A stretch of DNA of 57,502 bases, from assembly GCA_012519025.1 (NCBI GenBank), contig JAAYQZ010000013.1, forward strand, positions 1 to 57,502. Direction: 5' to 3'. This DNA comes from Bacillota bacterium. GTDB taxonomy: Bacteria; Bacillota; Limnochordia; DTU087. The notes under the pieces were generated by a model. That model had not been told where the DNA came from, searched no databases, and was given only the letters and a program-made list of their open reading frames with translations. Position numbers and translations under genes: made by a program. Of this stretch, positions 33,816 to 42,187 are shown in pieces (the stretch's first letter is position 1; each line of letters starts with the position of its first letter).

Positions 33816-35518
33816 GACAGCATGCGGCCTTTAGCATAAGTCCGAAACACACTGGTGATCTCCACTTTCAGCTTTTTGCCAACATGGCGCCCTGCTCCTT
33901 TAATGTCCACTACATAACCCTGCAGCCGACTTATGCCATCCTCGGGGTTGGTCAAGTGCGGTCTTTCCACTTCCACATCGATGATCTGTCCCTGTTTAAC
34001 CGGCATTGACATGGACGCCAGGGCATCTTTGCTGCCGGCATATACGATTTCGACATCTTCCCAATGCCGTTCTTCAGAACCACGCACATAAATAGTCTTA
34101 CCGGTAAGTTTTTCCAGCTGCCTCAAATTGGCGCCACCGGTGCCGATCAGCATAGCCGCCACTGAAGGATGTACCTCTATCATTAAGGCTTCAACATCAT
34201 GTTCTCGAGCGATGTGCGCCAATTCCCTCTCGACTTTGGATGCCAAAGTCTCCTCAGACAGCACACGGCCGGTGCCATCACAATATGGGCATGGTCTTTG
34301 CAGGAAATCCCCTATATTTTGCCTGGTCTTTTTTCTGGTCATTTCCATGAGCCCAAGATTTGTAAAACCAAGCACATGGGTTTTGTTTTTGTCTTTTTTA
34401 ACTTCTGCTTCCAGAGCATCAAAAATCCTCTGCCTTTGCGCCGGAGAATCCATATCGATAAAGTCAACTATAATAATGCCGCCGATATCCCTCAAACGCA
34501 GCTGTCTTGCCACTTCCTTGGCAGCCTCAAGATTAGTTTTCAATACTGTGTCTGCTAAGTTCTTGCTGCCTGTATACTTACCTGTATTCACATCGATGCT
34601 GGTCAAAGCCTCTGTTTGATCAATCACCAAATAGCCGCCATTGTCCAACCAAACTTTACGTTTCAAAGCCCGTTTTAAGTCTGCCTCAACTCCGTAAAAC
34701 TCAAAAATAGGAATGTTTGCATCATGGTAATAAAAAACCCGTGAGCGCAGCTGTGGTGAAAGTGTTTCCGCAATTTCTAGAACTTTATTATATTCTTCCC
34801 GAGAGTCCACGATAAACCGATTGAATTCCTGAGAGAAACAGTCTCTTACTAAGCGATAAACCAAGTCATGATCTTTGTAAAGCAAACCCGGAGCCCTAGT
34901 GCGCCTTGCGTTGCGCTGAATTTGTTCCCATACTTTTACTAAAAACTGCATGTCTTGTGCAAGTTCCGCCTCGGATTTATCTTCGGCCAAAGTTCTGACA
35001 ATAATGCCCATGCCTTTAGGCTTCAGCGATTTGGTGATCTTTTTGAGGCGCTCTCTTTCTTTTTCGTTTTGAATGCGCCTGGATATACCAATATGCTCCA
35101 CTGTAGGCATTAAAACCAGGTACCGCCCGGGAATAGTTAAATTGGTGACAATACGGGCACCTTTTGTCCCGATGGGTTCCTTGGTAACCTGCACTATAAT
35201 GGACTGCCCTTGTTTTAAGACATTCTCTATGCCTTTACCTCTACGTCTGCCGTTTCTGCGTCTTCTGCGGCTGTTGCCCGACAGATCTGCATAATTGTGA
35301 GCATCATCAACATATAAAAAGGCATTGCGTTCCAAACCAATATTGACAAAGGCTGCTGCCATGCCCGGTAAGACATTTTCCACGCGGCCCCTATAGATGT
35401 TGCCGACAATTCTTTCCTGACTTGCTCGTTCAATAAATATTTCCACTACCCGTCGTTCTTCCAGGAAAGCTGCCCTGGTTTCCCGACGACCGCAATTTAC
35501 AATAATATCTTTGCCCAT
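33812..35518 (-). CDS. rng: Ribonuclease E/G family protein
   Basis: Endoribonuclease of the RNase E/G family (rRNA/mRNA processing). 568 aa from ATG 35518 with TTAGGAGGAGC upstream; the longer frame from 35578 lies in the preceding gene's spacer. S1 domain near 40-120 (GNIYRGRVENVLPGMAAAFVNIG in parts), RNase H-like/DNase I-like catalytic core (GGYLVIDQTEALTSIDVNTGKY, with the metal-binding Asp residues; IIIVDFIDM), and the zinc-link CPYCDGTGR. No long Glu-rich scaffold tail, so closer to RNase G in layout. An S1-inserted basic stretch (GNSRRRRRNGRRRGKG) is notable. After TIGR03936, before rplU. Confidence 0.95.
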   Translation of the reverse strand: MGKDIIVNCGRRETRAAFLEERRVVEIFIERASQERIVGNIYRGRVENVLPGMAAAFVNIGLERNAFLYVDDAHNYADLSGNSRRRRRNGRRRGKGIENVLKQGQSIIVQVTKEPIGTKGARIVTNLTIPGRYLVLMPTVEHIGISRRIQNEKERERLKKITKSLKPKGMGIIVRTLAEDKSEAELAQDMQFLVKVWEQIQRNARRTRAPGLLYKDHDLVYRLVRDCFSQEFNRFIVDSREEYNKVLEIAETLSPQLRSRVFYYHDANIPIFEFYGVEADLKRALKRKVWLDNGGYLVIDQTEALTSIDVNTGKYTGSKNLADTVLKTNLEAAKEVARQLRLRDIGGIIIVDFIDMDSPAQRQRIFDALEAEVKKDKNKTHVLGFTNLGLMEMTRKKTRQNIGDFLQRPCPYCDGTGRVLSEETLASKVERELAHIAREHDVEALMIEVHPSVAAMLIGTGGANLRQLEKLTGKTIYVRGSEERHWEDVEIVYAGSKDALASMSMPVKQGQIIDVEVERPHLTNPEDGISRLQGYVVDIKGAGRHVGKKLKVEITSVFRTYAKGRMLS

Positions 35519-35528
35519 TTTGCTCCTC

Positions 35529-36209
35529 CTAACAATGAGCCACTTCCAAAGGGGAAGACAAACTTGAGTTTCGGGCAATAAAAAGACCTTGGCGATGAAC
35601 TTGTAAAGAATTTTCTAAAAAAGGAAGATACTCGGCCACTTCCTCCGGCCTGACATTGCCGTGGCTGCCTGTCTGCACCAATAGTTGAAGTCTTGCTGTT
35701 TTTGCACTCTTCGACAGAATATCGATTTCAAATATCCACGGCCGAATATTTAGTGTGCGGGTGCGTTTCTTACGGACCCGCTCCACCGAAAGTATCTTTT
35801 CATCAAGCAATGATTGTACTGCTTGTCCCAAATCCGCATTATGCTCCAAATCACCAGTCAATATATATTGAGCCCGATTAATGATAGACATAAGTGTGGG
35901 AGTGTCTTGATCAATATAAACCCCTTCAGTAAACGTAATGCCGACAGGTAGAACCCGGTTCAGAGCTTCTAAAAAACCATCCAATTCCACATGTCGATCA
36001 AGTTCGAGATCGAGGTATTCCCCGCTGCTGGTCACTCCCACTGCCAACGCGGAACCGAAAGCCATCTTCATCCTAGGTGTGAAACCTTCACTGTAATTTA
36101 CCGGAATTTGGGCTCGGCGCAGGGCCCTTTCAATGGTCCGCGCCAAATCCAAGTGTGAGATGAACCGAATGGGGGCTTCTTTAGTAAACTTAATCCTAAT
36201 CTTTATCAT
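35529..36209 (-). CDS. TIGR03936 / DUF2344 family protein
   Basis: 226 aa from ATG 36209 (GGGGGGTAAAGACC upstream). The longer frame to 36548 runs through the radical SAM gene in another frame and is spurious. Start MIKIRIKFTKEAPIRFISHLDLARTIERAL (given in parts: the KFxK...RFISHLD signature), then RRAQIPVNYSEGFTPRMKMAFGSAL, which define the radical-SAM-linked DUF2344 family. It is nearly always fused to, or paired with, a TIGR03960 radical SAM protein, and overlaps that gene by 14 bases here. The reaction is unknown; a role in tRNA/RNA modification near rng is often guessed. Confidence 0.93.
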   Translation of the reverse strand: MIKIRIKFTKEAPIRFISHLDLARTIERALRRAQIPVNYSEGFTPRMKMAFGSALAVGVTSSGEYLDLELDRHVELDGFLEALNRVLPVGITFTEGVYIDQDTPTLMSIINRAQYILTGDLEHNADLGQAVQSLLDEKILSVERVRKKRTRTLNIRPWIFEIDILSKSAKTARLQLLVQTGSHGNVRPEEVAEYLPFLENSLQVHRQGLFIARNSSLSSPLEVAHC

Positions 36210-38079
36210 GGTCTTTACCCCCCGACAACACGTTCGCAACCGAAAGTTCGGGGCATAGACCGCAATCACTGCATTCAAAACGACAATCCGGTGTTGTGAT
36301 TCCTTTATGAGCCAGCTCCCATTCATGACGTAAAAAGCCCTTACTGACCCCCGACTGAATGTGGTCCCAAGGTAAAGTTTCCCCCAAATCCCGTTCCCGT
36401 AAGCTATAAAATGCCGGTTTAATCCCCGTGGCGCTGAAAGCATCTTTCCAAAGCTGCCAATTGAAATGCTCTGCCCATGGATCGAACTTGGCCCCATTTT
36501 GCCAGGCATGTAAAATAGCTTTTCCAATACGGCGATCACCGCGGGCAATCGTCGCCTCTAATAAACTTTGTTCTACATCAGTCCAGCTAAAAGAGATGCT
36601 TCGATCTCTAAACTGGTTTCTGAGAAACTGCTGTCGTTTTTTTAGTTCATCACCGGACATTTGTGCGGCCCATTGGAAAGGGGTATGGCTCTTTGGCACA
36701 AAAGAACCGACACTGACATTCACCCTCACACGACCTGCCTTACCATCTTTTGCCCGAATTTGACGCCCCAATCTTAAGACTTGCTGAACAAGCTCACTGA
36801 TACCCGCTACATCATCCATAGTTTCTGAGGGCAGTCCAATCATGAAGTACAGCTTGATGGTGTCCCACCCGGCCTTAAACGCTGCTTCGGCGGCGCTGAA
36901 CAAATCAGCTTCTGTCACGTTTTTATTGATCACATCACGCAGCCTTTGGCTCCCAGCTTCCGGTGCAAAGGTAAGGCTTGTACGGCGCTGGTTTTGAATC
37001 TCATCGGCAAGGCCCACCGAAAAAGTATCAACCCTCAGGGAGGGCAGGGAAATTGCTATGCCGCAGTCCCCATATCCTGCCATCAAATTCTGGATCAAGT
37101 TGCGAATATCGCTGTAATCGCTGGTGGAAAGGGAAGCCAGGGAGATTTCCTCATAGCCTGTAGATGCAGTAAGCAGACGGGCTTGTTCCAGTAAAGTACT
37201 GCGATTTCGTTCCCGGCTGGGGCGGTAAATCATACCAGCTTGACAGAAGCGGCAGCCGCGGGTACAGCCCCTCATCACCTCGAGCATGATCCGATCGTGA
37301 ACAGTCTCAATGTAGGGTACCACAAACTCTTTTGGGTAAAATGTGCTGTCTAAATCCTGCACAACCCGTTTTGTAACTTTTGCCGGTACCGTGTCTTGAA
37401 CCGGTTCAATCTGCTCTATGATACCGCTGTTTAGATAAGTCACTTTATAAAATGCGGGGACGTATACGCCGGGAATTTCAGCAGCCTTAAGCAAAAACTG
37501 TTCCCTTTGGCCTTGAACCCCGGTGTCTGTTTGCCAGCTGCTGTAGCAGTCCATAAGCTCCATAACAACTTCTTCACCATCACCGATAACAAACAGATCA
37601 AAAAACTCAGCCAAAGGCTCAGGATTGAAAACACAGGGTCCGCCCCCCACCACGAAGGGGTGATGATTGTCCCTGTCTTGGGCAAGTAGGGGAATACCGC
37701 CTAGATCCAACATGTTGAGAATATTGGTGTAACTGAGCTCGTATTGGAGCGTAAACCCGACCAAATCAAATTCCCCAAGTCCCCGTCGGCTTTCGAGGCT
37801 GAAAAGCGGTATGCCATGCTTTCTAAGCTGCTCTTCCATGTCCACCCAAGGGGCATAAACCCGCTCAGCCAATGTATCCCCACGTCCGTTTAATAGGCTG
37901 TAGAGAATCTTAAATCCCAAATGCCCGCTTCCAACGTCATATATATCAGGAAAAGCCAAGGCAAACTTCATAGGTGTCTTTGCCCAATCTTTGCGAATAA
38001 TATTCAATTCATTTCCAGTATACCGACCCGGTTTGGCCACTAAAGGTAAAATACGTTCCAATTGTTCCCAGTGAACCAT
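36196..38079 (-). CDS. TIGR03960 family B12-binding/radical SAM protein
   Basis: 627 aa. N-terminal cobalamin-binding-like region (PMKFALAFPDIYDVGSGHLG, VGFTLQYELSYTNILNMLDLGG in parts, GGGPCVFNPEPLAEFFDLF), then a radical SAM core with CTRGCRFCQAGMIYRPSRER near residue 275 (CxxxCxxC) and downstream SLPSLRVDTFS and LTFAPEAGSQRLRD. A Cys-rich tail (CRFECSDCGLCPE) near the C-terminus may bind a second cluster. Function unknown; paired with TIGR03936 and rng in many Clostridia. SD AGGATG upstream of ATG 38079. Confidence 0.95.
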   Translation of the reverse strand: MVHWEQLERILPLVAKPGRYTGNELNIIRKDWAKTPMKFALAFPDIYDVGSGHLGFKILYSLLNGRGDTLAERVYAPWVDMEEQLRKHGIPLFSLESRRGLGEFDLVGFTLQYELSYTNILNMLDLGGIPLLAQDRDNHHPFVVGGGPCVFNPEPLAEFFDLFVIGDGEEVVMELMDCYSSWQTDTGVQGQREQFLLKAAEIPGVYVPAFYKVTYLNSGIIEQIEPVQDTVPAKVTKRVVQDLDSTFYPKEFVVPYIETVHDRIMLEVMRGCTRGCRFCQAGMIYRPSRERNRSTLLEQARLLTASTGYEEISLASLSTSDYSDIRNLIQNLMAGYGDCGIAISLPSLRVDTFSVGLADEIQNQRRTSLTFAPEAGSQRLRDVINKNVTEADLFSAAEAAFKAGWDTIKLYFMIGLPSETMDDVAGISELVQQVLRLGRQIRAKDGKAGRVRVNVSVGSFVPKSHTPFQWAAQMSGDELKKRQQFLRNQFRDRSISFSWTDVEQSLLEATIARGDRRIGKAILHAWQNGAKFDPWAEHFNWQLWKDAFSATGIKPAFYSLRERDLGETLPWDHIQSGVSKGFLRHEWELAHKGITTPDCRFECSDCGLCPELSVANVLSGGKDHDKD

Positions 38080-38131
38080 TCAAGCACATCCTATTCTAAT
38101 GTCGAGGCGGCCGAGAATTGGAGCGGGCGAA

Positions 38132-39043
38132 TCATTTCCCAGTATCGATCATTATGGTGTACAGCGGAGTATCGATCCCTTGTTCGAAAAAACTGTTGAC
38201 AATCTCTATTTCTGTTGTAAATCCCGCTACACGACCTTGATCATCGACTACTAAGATTACATGGTATTTTTTGGGTACGAAATGGCCTACAATATCCCCG
38301 ACTGATACATCACCATGGGCCACAAGCTGTTCTGTAGGCAGAATTCCCGTGCTTTTGAGCTCTTCTTGTTTGCGCAATAAATATCGCATAAACACGTAAC
38401 CTGCAGTGCGCTGTTCTCGTCCGGCTCCGATAAATATAAAAAACGCCAACACCAACAATGAAGTACATCGATATCCGAAGTATATACCTGCCCCAGCTGT
38501 GGCCCCGAGGAAAATACCTAGAACCCTTCCGGCTGCCGATATCAGTTGGGTTGCGCGGCGGTACCCCAGTTTTAAGGCCAGACACCCACGGAATATCCGA
38601 CCCCCATCTAAAGGCAGCGCCGGGATGAGGTTTGATAAACCAATAAAACAGTTGGCCCTTATAAATAGATTATACCACACCTGGGGTATTACCCCGTAGG
38701 GTGCGGCGGCCATTGCCAAAAGACAAAGAAATCCATTGGTCAACGGCCCGGCGAGGGCAATCATTGCTTCTGCGAAAGGATCGGGTGTGTAATAGCCTTC
38801 ACTGCGGGCCACGCCTCCTATCGGCAACAGCTCGATGGAGGTAATGGGCATCTTGTAGGCAAAGGCAACAACTGTGTGGGCGAGTTCATGCACAAATACT
38901 ATACCGAATAAAATCAAACCGTGGGGCAAATACCCTGTTGCCCCCAAGATCAGCATCAATAAAATAAAAAACGGATTAAGAACGATCCGTATACCACCAA
39001 TTCGCAGAATCTGCATAATGCCAAGCCACCGCCTATCCCGCAT
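38132..39043 (-). CDS. M50 family site-2 protease, SpoIVFB-type
   Basis: Membrane zinc metalloprotease with the HExxH motif in VFVHELAHTVV and the second metal motif NLIPALPLDGGRIFRG. Then a C-terminal CBS-like half domain (VSVGDIVGHF ... VVDDQGRVAGFTT) as in SpoIVFB, which cleaves pro-sigma-K in the mother cell. Chromosomal place (between the min genes and rplU) equals Bacillus spoIVFB. No spoIVFA is adjacent. Start is uncertain: ATG 39043 (303 aa) or ATG 39016 fit better than the TTG 39079 of the longest frame. By context SpoIVFB; other M50 roles remain possible. Confidence 0.88.
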   Translation of the reverse strand: MRDRRWLGIMQILRIGGIRIVLNPFFILLMLILGATGYLPHGLILFGIVFVHELAHTVVAFAYKMPITSIELLPIGGVARSEGYYTPDPFAEAMIALAGPLTNGFLCLLAMAAAPYGVIPQVWYNLFIRANCFIGLSNLIPALPLDGGRIFRGCLALKLGYRRATQLISAAGRVLGIFLGATAGAGIYFGYRCTSLLVLAFFIFIGAGREQRTAGYVFMRYLLRKQEELKSTGILPTEQLVAHGDVSVGDIVGHFVPKKYHVILVVDDQGRVAGFTTEIEIVNSFFEQGIDTPLYTIMIDTGK

Positions 39044-39046
39044 TAG

Positions 39047-39060
39047 CCCGCCTAGGCGGG
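39047..39060. repeat. GC-rich palindrome upstream of the M50 gene
   Basis: Perfect 14-bp palindrome CCCGCCTAGGCGGG a few bases before the ATG 39043 option. It could fold around, or be, the ribosome site (AGGCGGG). It is in the rodA to M50 spacer. Function unknown. Confidence 0.5.
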
Positions 39061-39141
39061 ATGACCCATCCCTCCACAATATATTAAAGAGATGGCATCA
39101 GGTATGCCGGCAGCTTGTTTAACTTCTTGGCAAAACCATCC

Positions 39142-40290
39142 TTATTGCCCCAAAGTTGACTTACCGAACATAATTTTGCGGCGCCGCATATATACATTTA
39201 AAAGCAAACCGATTCCGGCCATATTGGCCAACAACGAACTGCCTCCATAACTAATAAACGGTAAGGGAATCCCTGTAACCGGCATCATGCCCAATGTCAT
39301 TCCCACATTAATTACTAAATGGGAAAGCAGCATAGAAACAACCCCTGCAGCAAGGTTGGCACCAAAATCATCTTTAGCAGAAACCATGATCTTTAGACCG
39401 CGCCACAGCAGAGTCAAATATACAGCTAACAAACCGAATGAACCTAAAAACCCCAATTCCTCTCCCACTACCGAGAAAATAAAATCTGTATGATGGGCAG
39501 GCAAAAACTGCAGTTGAGCCTGGGTTCCTTTTAACAGCCCTTTCCCAAAAAACCCGCCGGAACCTATAGCGATCATGGATTGAATCACATTCCATCCGGC
39601 CCCGGTGCGATCAGCATAAGGATCAAGAAACACCAAAATGCGGTTAATTTGGTGTGGAGCTAAAATAGGTACCAATCCCAAAACACTTAACCACGCCACT
39701 AGACTAAAAACCGCAACACCCGATATAGAGATCCACACCAGATGCTTTCTCACCGCCCCGGCCATAAACAGCATGCCCATTAAGACCCCGACAAACACCA
39801 TAGCCGTGCCGAAATCAGGCTGCCTTAAGATCAGCAGCATCGGAATTCCTACATGCAGAAACACAGAAATCAAATCCCGGGGTTCCGTTAAAGCCTCTTT
39901 TTGCTCCAAATGCTTAGCCAAACTGATCACTATCCCGATCTTACCCAGTTCAGCCGGCTGAAGCGATGCTGGGCCCAGCATAACCCATCTTTGGCCACCG
40001 CTAATGCTTTTGCCTACAACTAATACCACCGCCAAACTGACTACAGTGGCCCAATATACTGCCTTGTGATATCGGCCCAAGACATTATAATCAAACGAAC
40101 ACATGCCGATCATAACTGCAATGCCCACAACCACCCATACAAGCTGTTTTTTCACATAGTAGTATGGATCGCTTTGGGCCGCACTGACCCCGGCAAAGCT
40201 GGCGCTGCATAAGATCACAAGGCCAAAAATAAGCAAGATGCCCACTAAAAAAACCAACAGATAATCTATATCATACGATCGCCTTCTCAA
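39142..40290 (-). CDS. rodA: Rod shape-determining protein RodA
   Basis: SEDS-family peptidoglycan glycosyltransferase of the elongasome. 382 aa, about ten membrane helices. Signatures: GGQRWVMLGPASLQPAELGKI, LILRQPDFGTAMVF, FIFSVVGEELGFLG and the SEDS end GMMPVTGIPLPFISYGGSSLL (given in parts). Start TTG 40290 with GGTGG 7 bases upstream. It is 15 bases after minE; its cognate transpeptidase mrdA and mreBCD lie upstream in the same run, so it likely joins the Rod complex. FtsW is a close relative, but the context argues for RodA. Confidence 0.94.
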   Translation of the reverse strand: MRRRSYDIDYLLVFLVGILLIFGLVILCSASFAGVSAAQSDPYYYVKKQLVWVVVGIAVMIGMCSFDYNVLGRYHKAVYWATVVSLAVVLVVGKSISGGQRWVMLGPASLQPAELGKIGIVISLAKHLEQKEALTEPRDLISVFLHVGIPMLLILRQPDFGTAMVFVGVLMGMLFMAGAVRKHLVWISISGVAVFSLVAWLSVLGLVPILAPHQINRILVFLDPYADRTGAGWNVIQSMIAIGSGGFFGKGLLKGTQAQLQFLPAHHTDFIFSVVGEELGFLGSFGLLAVYLTLLWRGLKIMVSAKDDFGANLAAGVVSMLLSHLVINVGMTLGMMPVTGIPLPFISYGGSSLLANMAGIGLLLNVYMRRRKIMFGKSTLGQ

Positions 40291-40305
40291 GCAGCTGCCA
40301 CCATC

Positions 40306-40590
40306 CTACCCCTTATCTGTACTTGCAATGGCCCGTTTCATGCGCTTAACAGGGATGTTGGCACTTAAAGCCACTTGGTTGTCGGATTTATCCAAATTGA
40401 CTTCAAATCCTGTTTCTTCAATCTCCATGTATTTGGAAATGACCTCGATCAGGTCTTCTTTGAGGGCCTCCAGGAGATTTGGGGAAACATTGACCCGATC
40501 ATGCACCAGCACAAGACGCAGGCGCTCTTTGGCAATGTCCTTTGAAGAATAAGCATCCCGGTTCCAAAGCTGCTTCAAGAAATCCATCAC
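40306..40590 (-). CDS. minE: Cell division topological specificity factor MinE
   Basis: 94 aa. N-terminal membrane/MinD-binding helix MDFLKQLWNRDAYSSKDIAKERLRLVLVHDR (in parts: the AxxRLRLVLVHDR anti-MinCD signature), then the beta dimer domain with LKEDLIEVISKYMEIE. Stimulates MinD ATPase and so restricts MinCD to poles. GGGGG before ATG 40590. After minD by 15 bases. Presence of MinE (rather than DivIVA alone) separates this organism from Bacillus. Confidence 0.97.
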   Translation of the reverse strand: MMDFLKQLWNRDAYSSKDIAKERLRLVLVHDRVNVSPNLLEALKEDLIEVISKYMEIEETGFEVNLDKSDNQVALSANIPVKRMKRAIASTDKG

Positions 40591-40605
40591 TAGCGGTTCC
40601 CCCCT

Positions 40606-41400
40606 TTAACTGCGGCCCATAATTGCTTTTTTCACACGGGTGAGCCAGCCGTCTTCTTCTAATGTCATCAGCGGCACATCGATCCCTTCAAGACGGCGCA
40701 CTATGTTGTTATATGCTTGTCCCGCTTGACTTCTTCTATCCAACACCACCGGTTCGCCCCTATTGGTAGATACAATAATATCTTCATCATCGGGGACAAT
40801 GCCGAGAAGTTCAATAGCCAAAATCTCGATTATGTCGTCAATGCCCATCATATCGCCTTGTCTAACCATCTGCGGTCTGATCCGGTTGATAATCAATCGG
40901 GGATCATATAAGCCGGCTGCCTCAAGCAAACCGATAATTCGATCAGCATCCCGCACCGCGGCAATTTCCGGGGTTGTCACTATAATGGCTTCATCTGAAC
41001 CGGCAATAGCATTTTTAAAACCGCTTTCGATGCCCGCCGGACAGTCCACAAAGATATATTCACATTCTTCCCTGAGTTCCTCGGTAAGCTTCAGCATCTG
41101 CTCAGGGGATACCGCATCTTTTTCTTTAGTTTGCGCCGCCGGCAGCAAGAACAAATTATCAGTACGTTTATCTTTGATTAGTGCCTGCCGCAGCCGACAA
41201 TTGCCTTCTACTACATCAGTCAAATCGTAGACAATTCTATTTTCCAACCCCAAAACTACGTCAAGATTCCGCAAACCAATATCGGCATCAATCAAGCATA
41301 CCTTGCGCCCCAAAAGTGCCAGCCCTGCCCCTAAGTTAGCGGCAGTAGTGGTCTTTCCAACACCACCTTTACCGCTAGTGACCACTATTACCTTTGCCAT
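40606..41400 (-). CDS. minD: Septum site-determining ATPase MinD
   Basis: Deviant-Walker ParA-type ATPase, 264 aa, with GKGGVGKTTTAANLGAGLA (deviant Walker A, residues 10-18), CLIDADIGLRNLDVVLG and VDCPAGIESGF. The C-terminal amphipathic membrane-targeting helix (WLTRVKKAIMG) is intact. Recruits MinC to the membrane and is displaced by MinE. TAAGGAGGTAG precedes ATG 41400. Follows minC. Confidence 0.98.
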   Translation of the reverse strand: MAKVIVVTSGKGGVGKTTTAANLGAGLALLGRKVCLIDADIGLRNLDVVLGLENRIVYDLTDVVEGNCRLRQALIKDKRTDNLFLLPAAQTKEKDAVSPEQMLKLTEELREECEYIFVDCPAGIESGFKNAIAGSDEAIIVTTPEIAAVRDADRIIGLLEAAGLYDPRLIINRIRPQMVRQGDMMGIDDIIEILAIELLGIVPDDEDIIVSTNRGEPVVLDRRSQAGQAYNNIVRRLEGIDVPLMTLEEDGWLTRVKKAIMGRS

Positions 41401-41475
41401 CCCTCTACCTCCTTAATCGCTGCTTAGATTCACCCGAAATCAGCTTGCAGAATCCAAGCCCGCACGACATGCTCA

Positions 41476-42096
41476 TCAAGGACCATAGCTGTGAATCGTT
41501 ATTAGATTATTGCGTATCCGGGCAATTTCAGGCCCTTGTGGCTCAGGTGCATCTTGATGATCCGGGGCCCTTGAAATAAAGTGTGCAATACGCAGTTGAG
41601 TAGGGAGCAATTTGAGTGCCATCACTACTGCTGTTTCCTCACCTAAGGCACCAGCATGGGCAATACCGCGCAGTGTGCCTAAAACAACGATGTCACCGCC
41701 GGCTACAACTTCGGCACCGGGATTTACGTCACCAAGCACTACAACGCTGCCCTCATGGTGCACCCTTTGCCCTGAACGCAGCGTGCGCCGCACAATCAAA
41801 GCATAATCCCTATCAACTTCTCGTGTCGTTTTCATCCGGCTCGACGGGTTGTCCGCCACATGCTCTTTTAAGGCCATACCGAATTCTCCCATTAACTTCT
41901 CTAGCTGCGCCTTTTCCTTAGGGCAGCACTCTCGTTCCGTTTGTTTAAGAACCACAGTGACACCTTGCCAAAAATCTTTGGAAACAGCTAGTTTCTCCTG
42001 AAGTTGGTTGAAAACATCATCGAATTCTGCATGGGGATCAAGCCAAAGCATGAGTCCCTCCTTCGTCCCCTTAAAGGTGACATATTCACGGGTCAC
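41476..42096 (-). CDS. minC: Septum site-determining protein MinC
   Basis: FtsZ polymerisation inhibitor, 206 aa, GTG start 42096. N-terminal domain (FKGTKEGLMLWLDPHAEFDDVFNQL) and the C-terminal beta-helix (RTLRSGQRVHHEGSVVVLGDVNPGAEVVAGGDIVVLGTLRGIAHAG in parts), with the conserved RSGQ motif that binds MinD. Slightly shorter than E. coli MinC. Followed by minD after 75 bases and preceded by mrdA. Confidence 0.96.
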   Translation of the reverse strand: MTREYVTFKGTKEGLMLWLDPHAEFDDVFNQLQEKLAVSKDFWQGVTVVLKQTERECCPKEKAQLEKLMGEFGMALKEHVADNPSSRMKTTREVDRDYALIVRRTLRSGQRVHHEGSVVVLGDVNPGAEVVAGGDIVVLGTLRGIAHAGALGEETAVVMALKLLPTQLRIAHFISRAPDHQDAPEPQGPEIARIRNNLITIHSYGP

Positions 42097-42187
42097 AGGT
42101 AGCTCACCACCAATTGTTCACCATACTGTGCAAGATTCGGCAAATTGCCTCATATTCCTTCCAGAGTAGTGTATATTGGGCCAACGA

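Noticed and set aside
35529-36548. Long version of the DUF2344 protein (339 aa)
   Set aside because: Its first 113 residues are the radical SAM gene read in another frame; the family start and SD fit ATG 36209.
40763-41230. Plus-strand frame antisense to minD
   Set aside because: The minD product is unmistakable (deviant Walker A); the antisense frame is Ser-rich shadow sequence.
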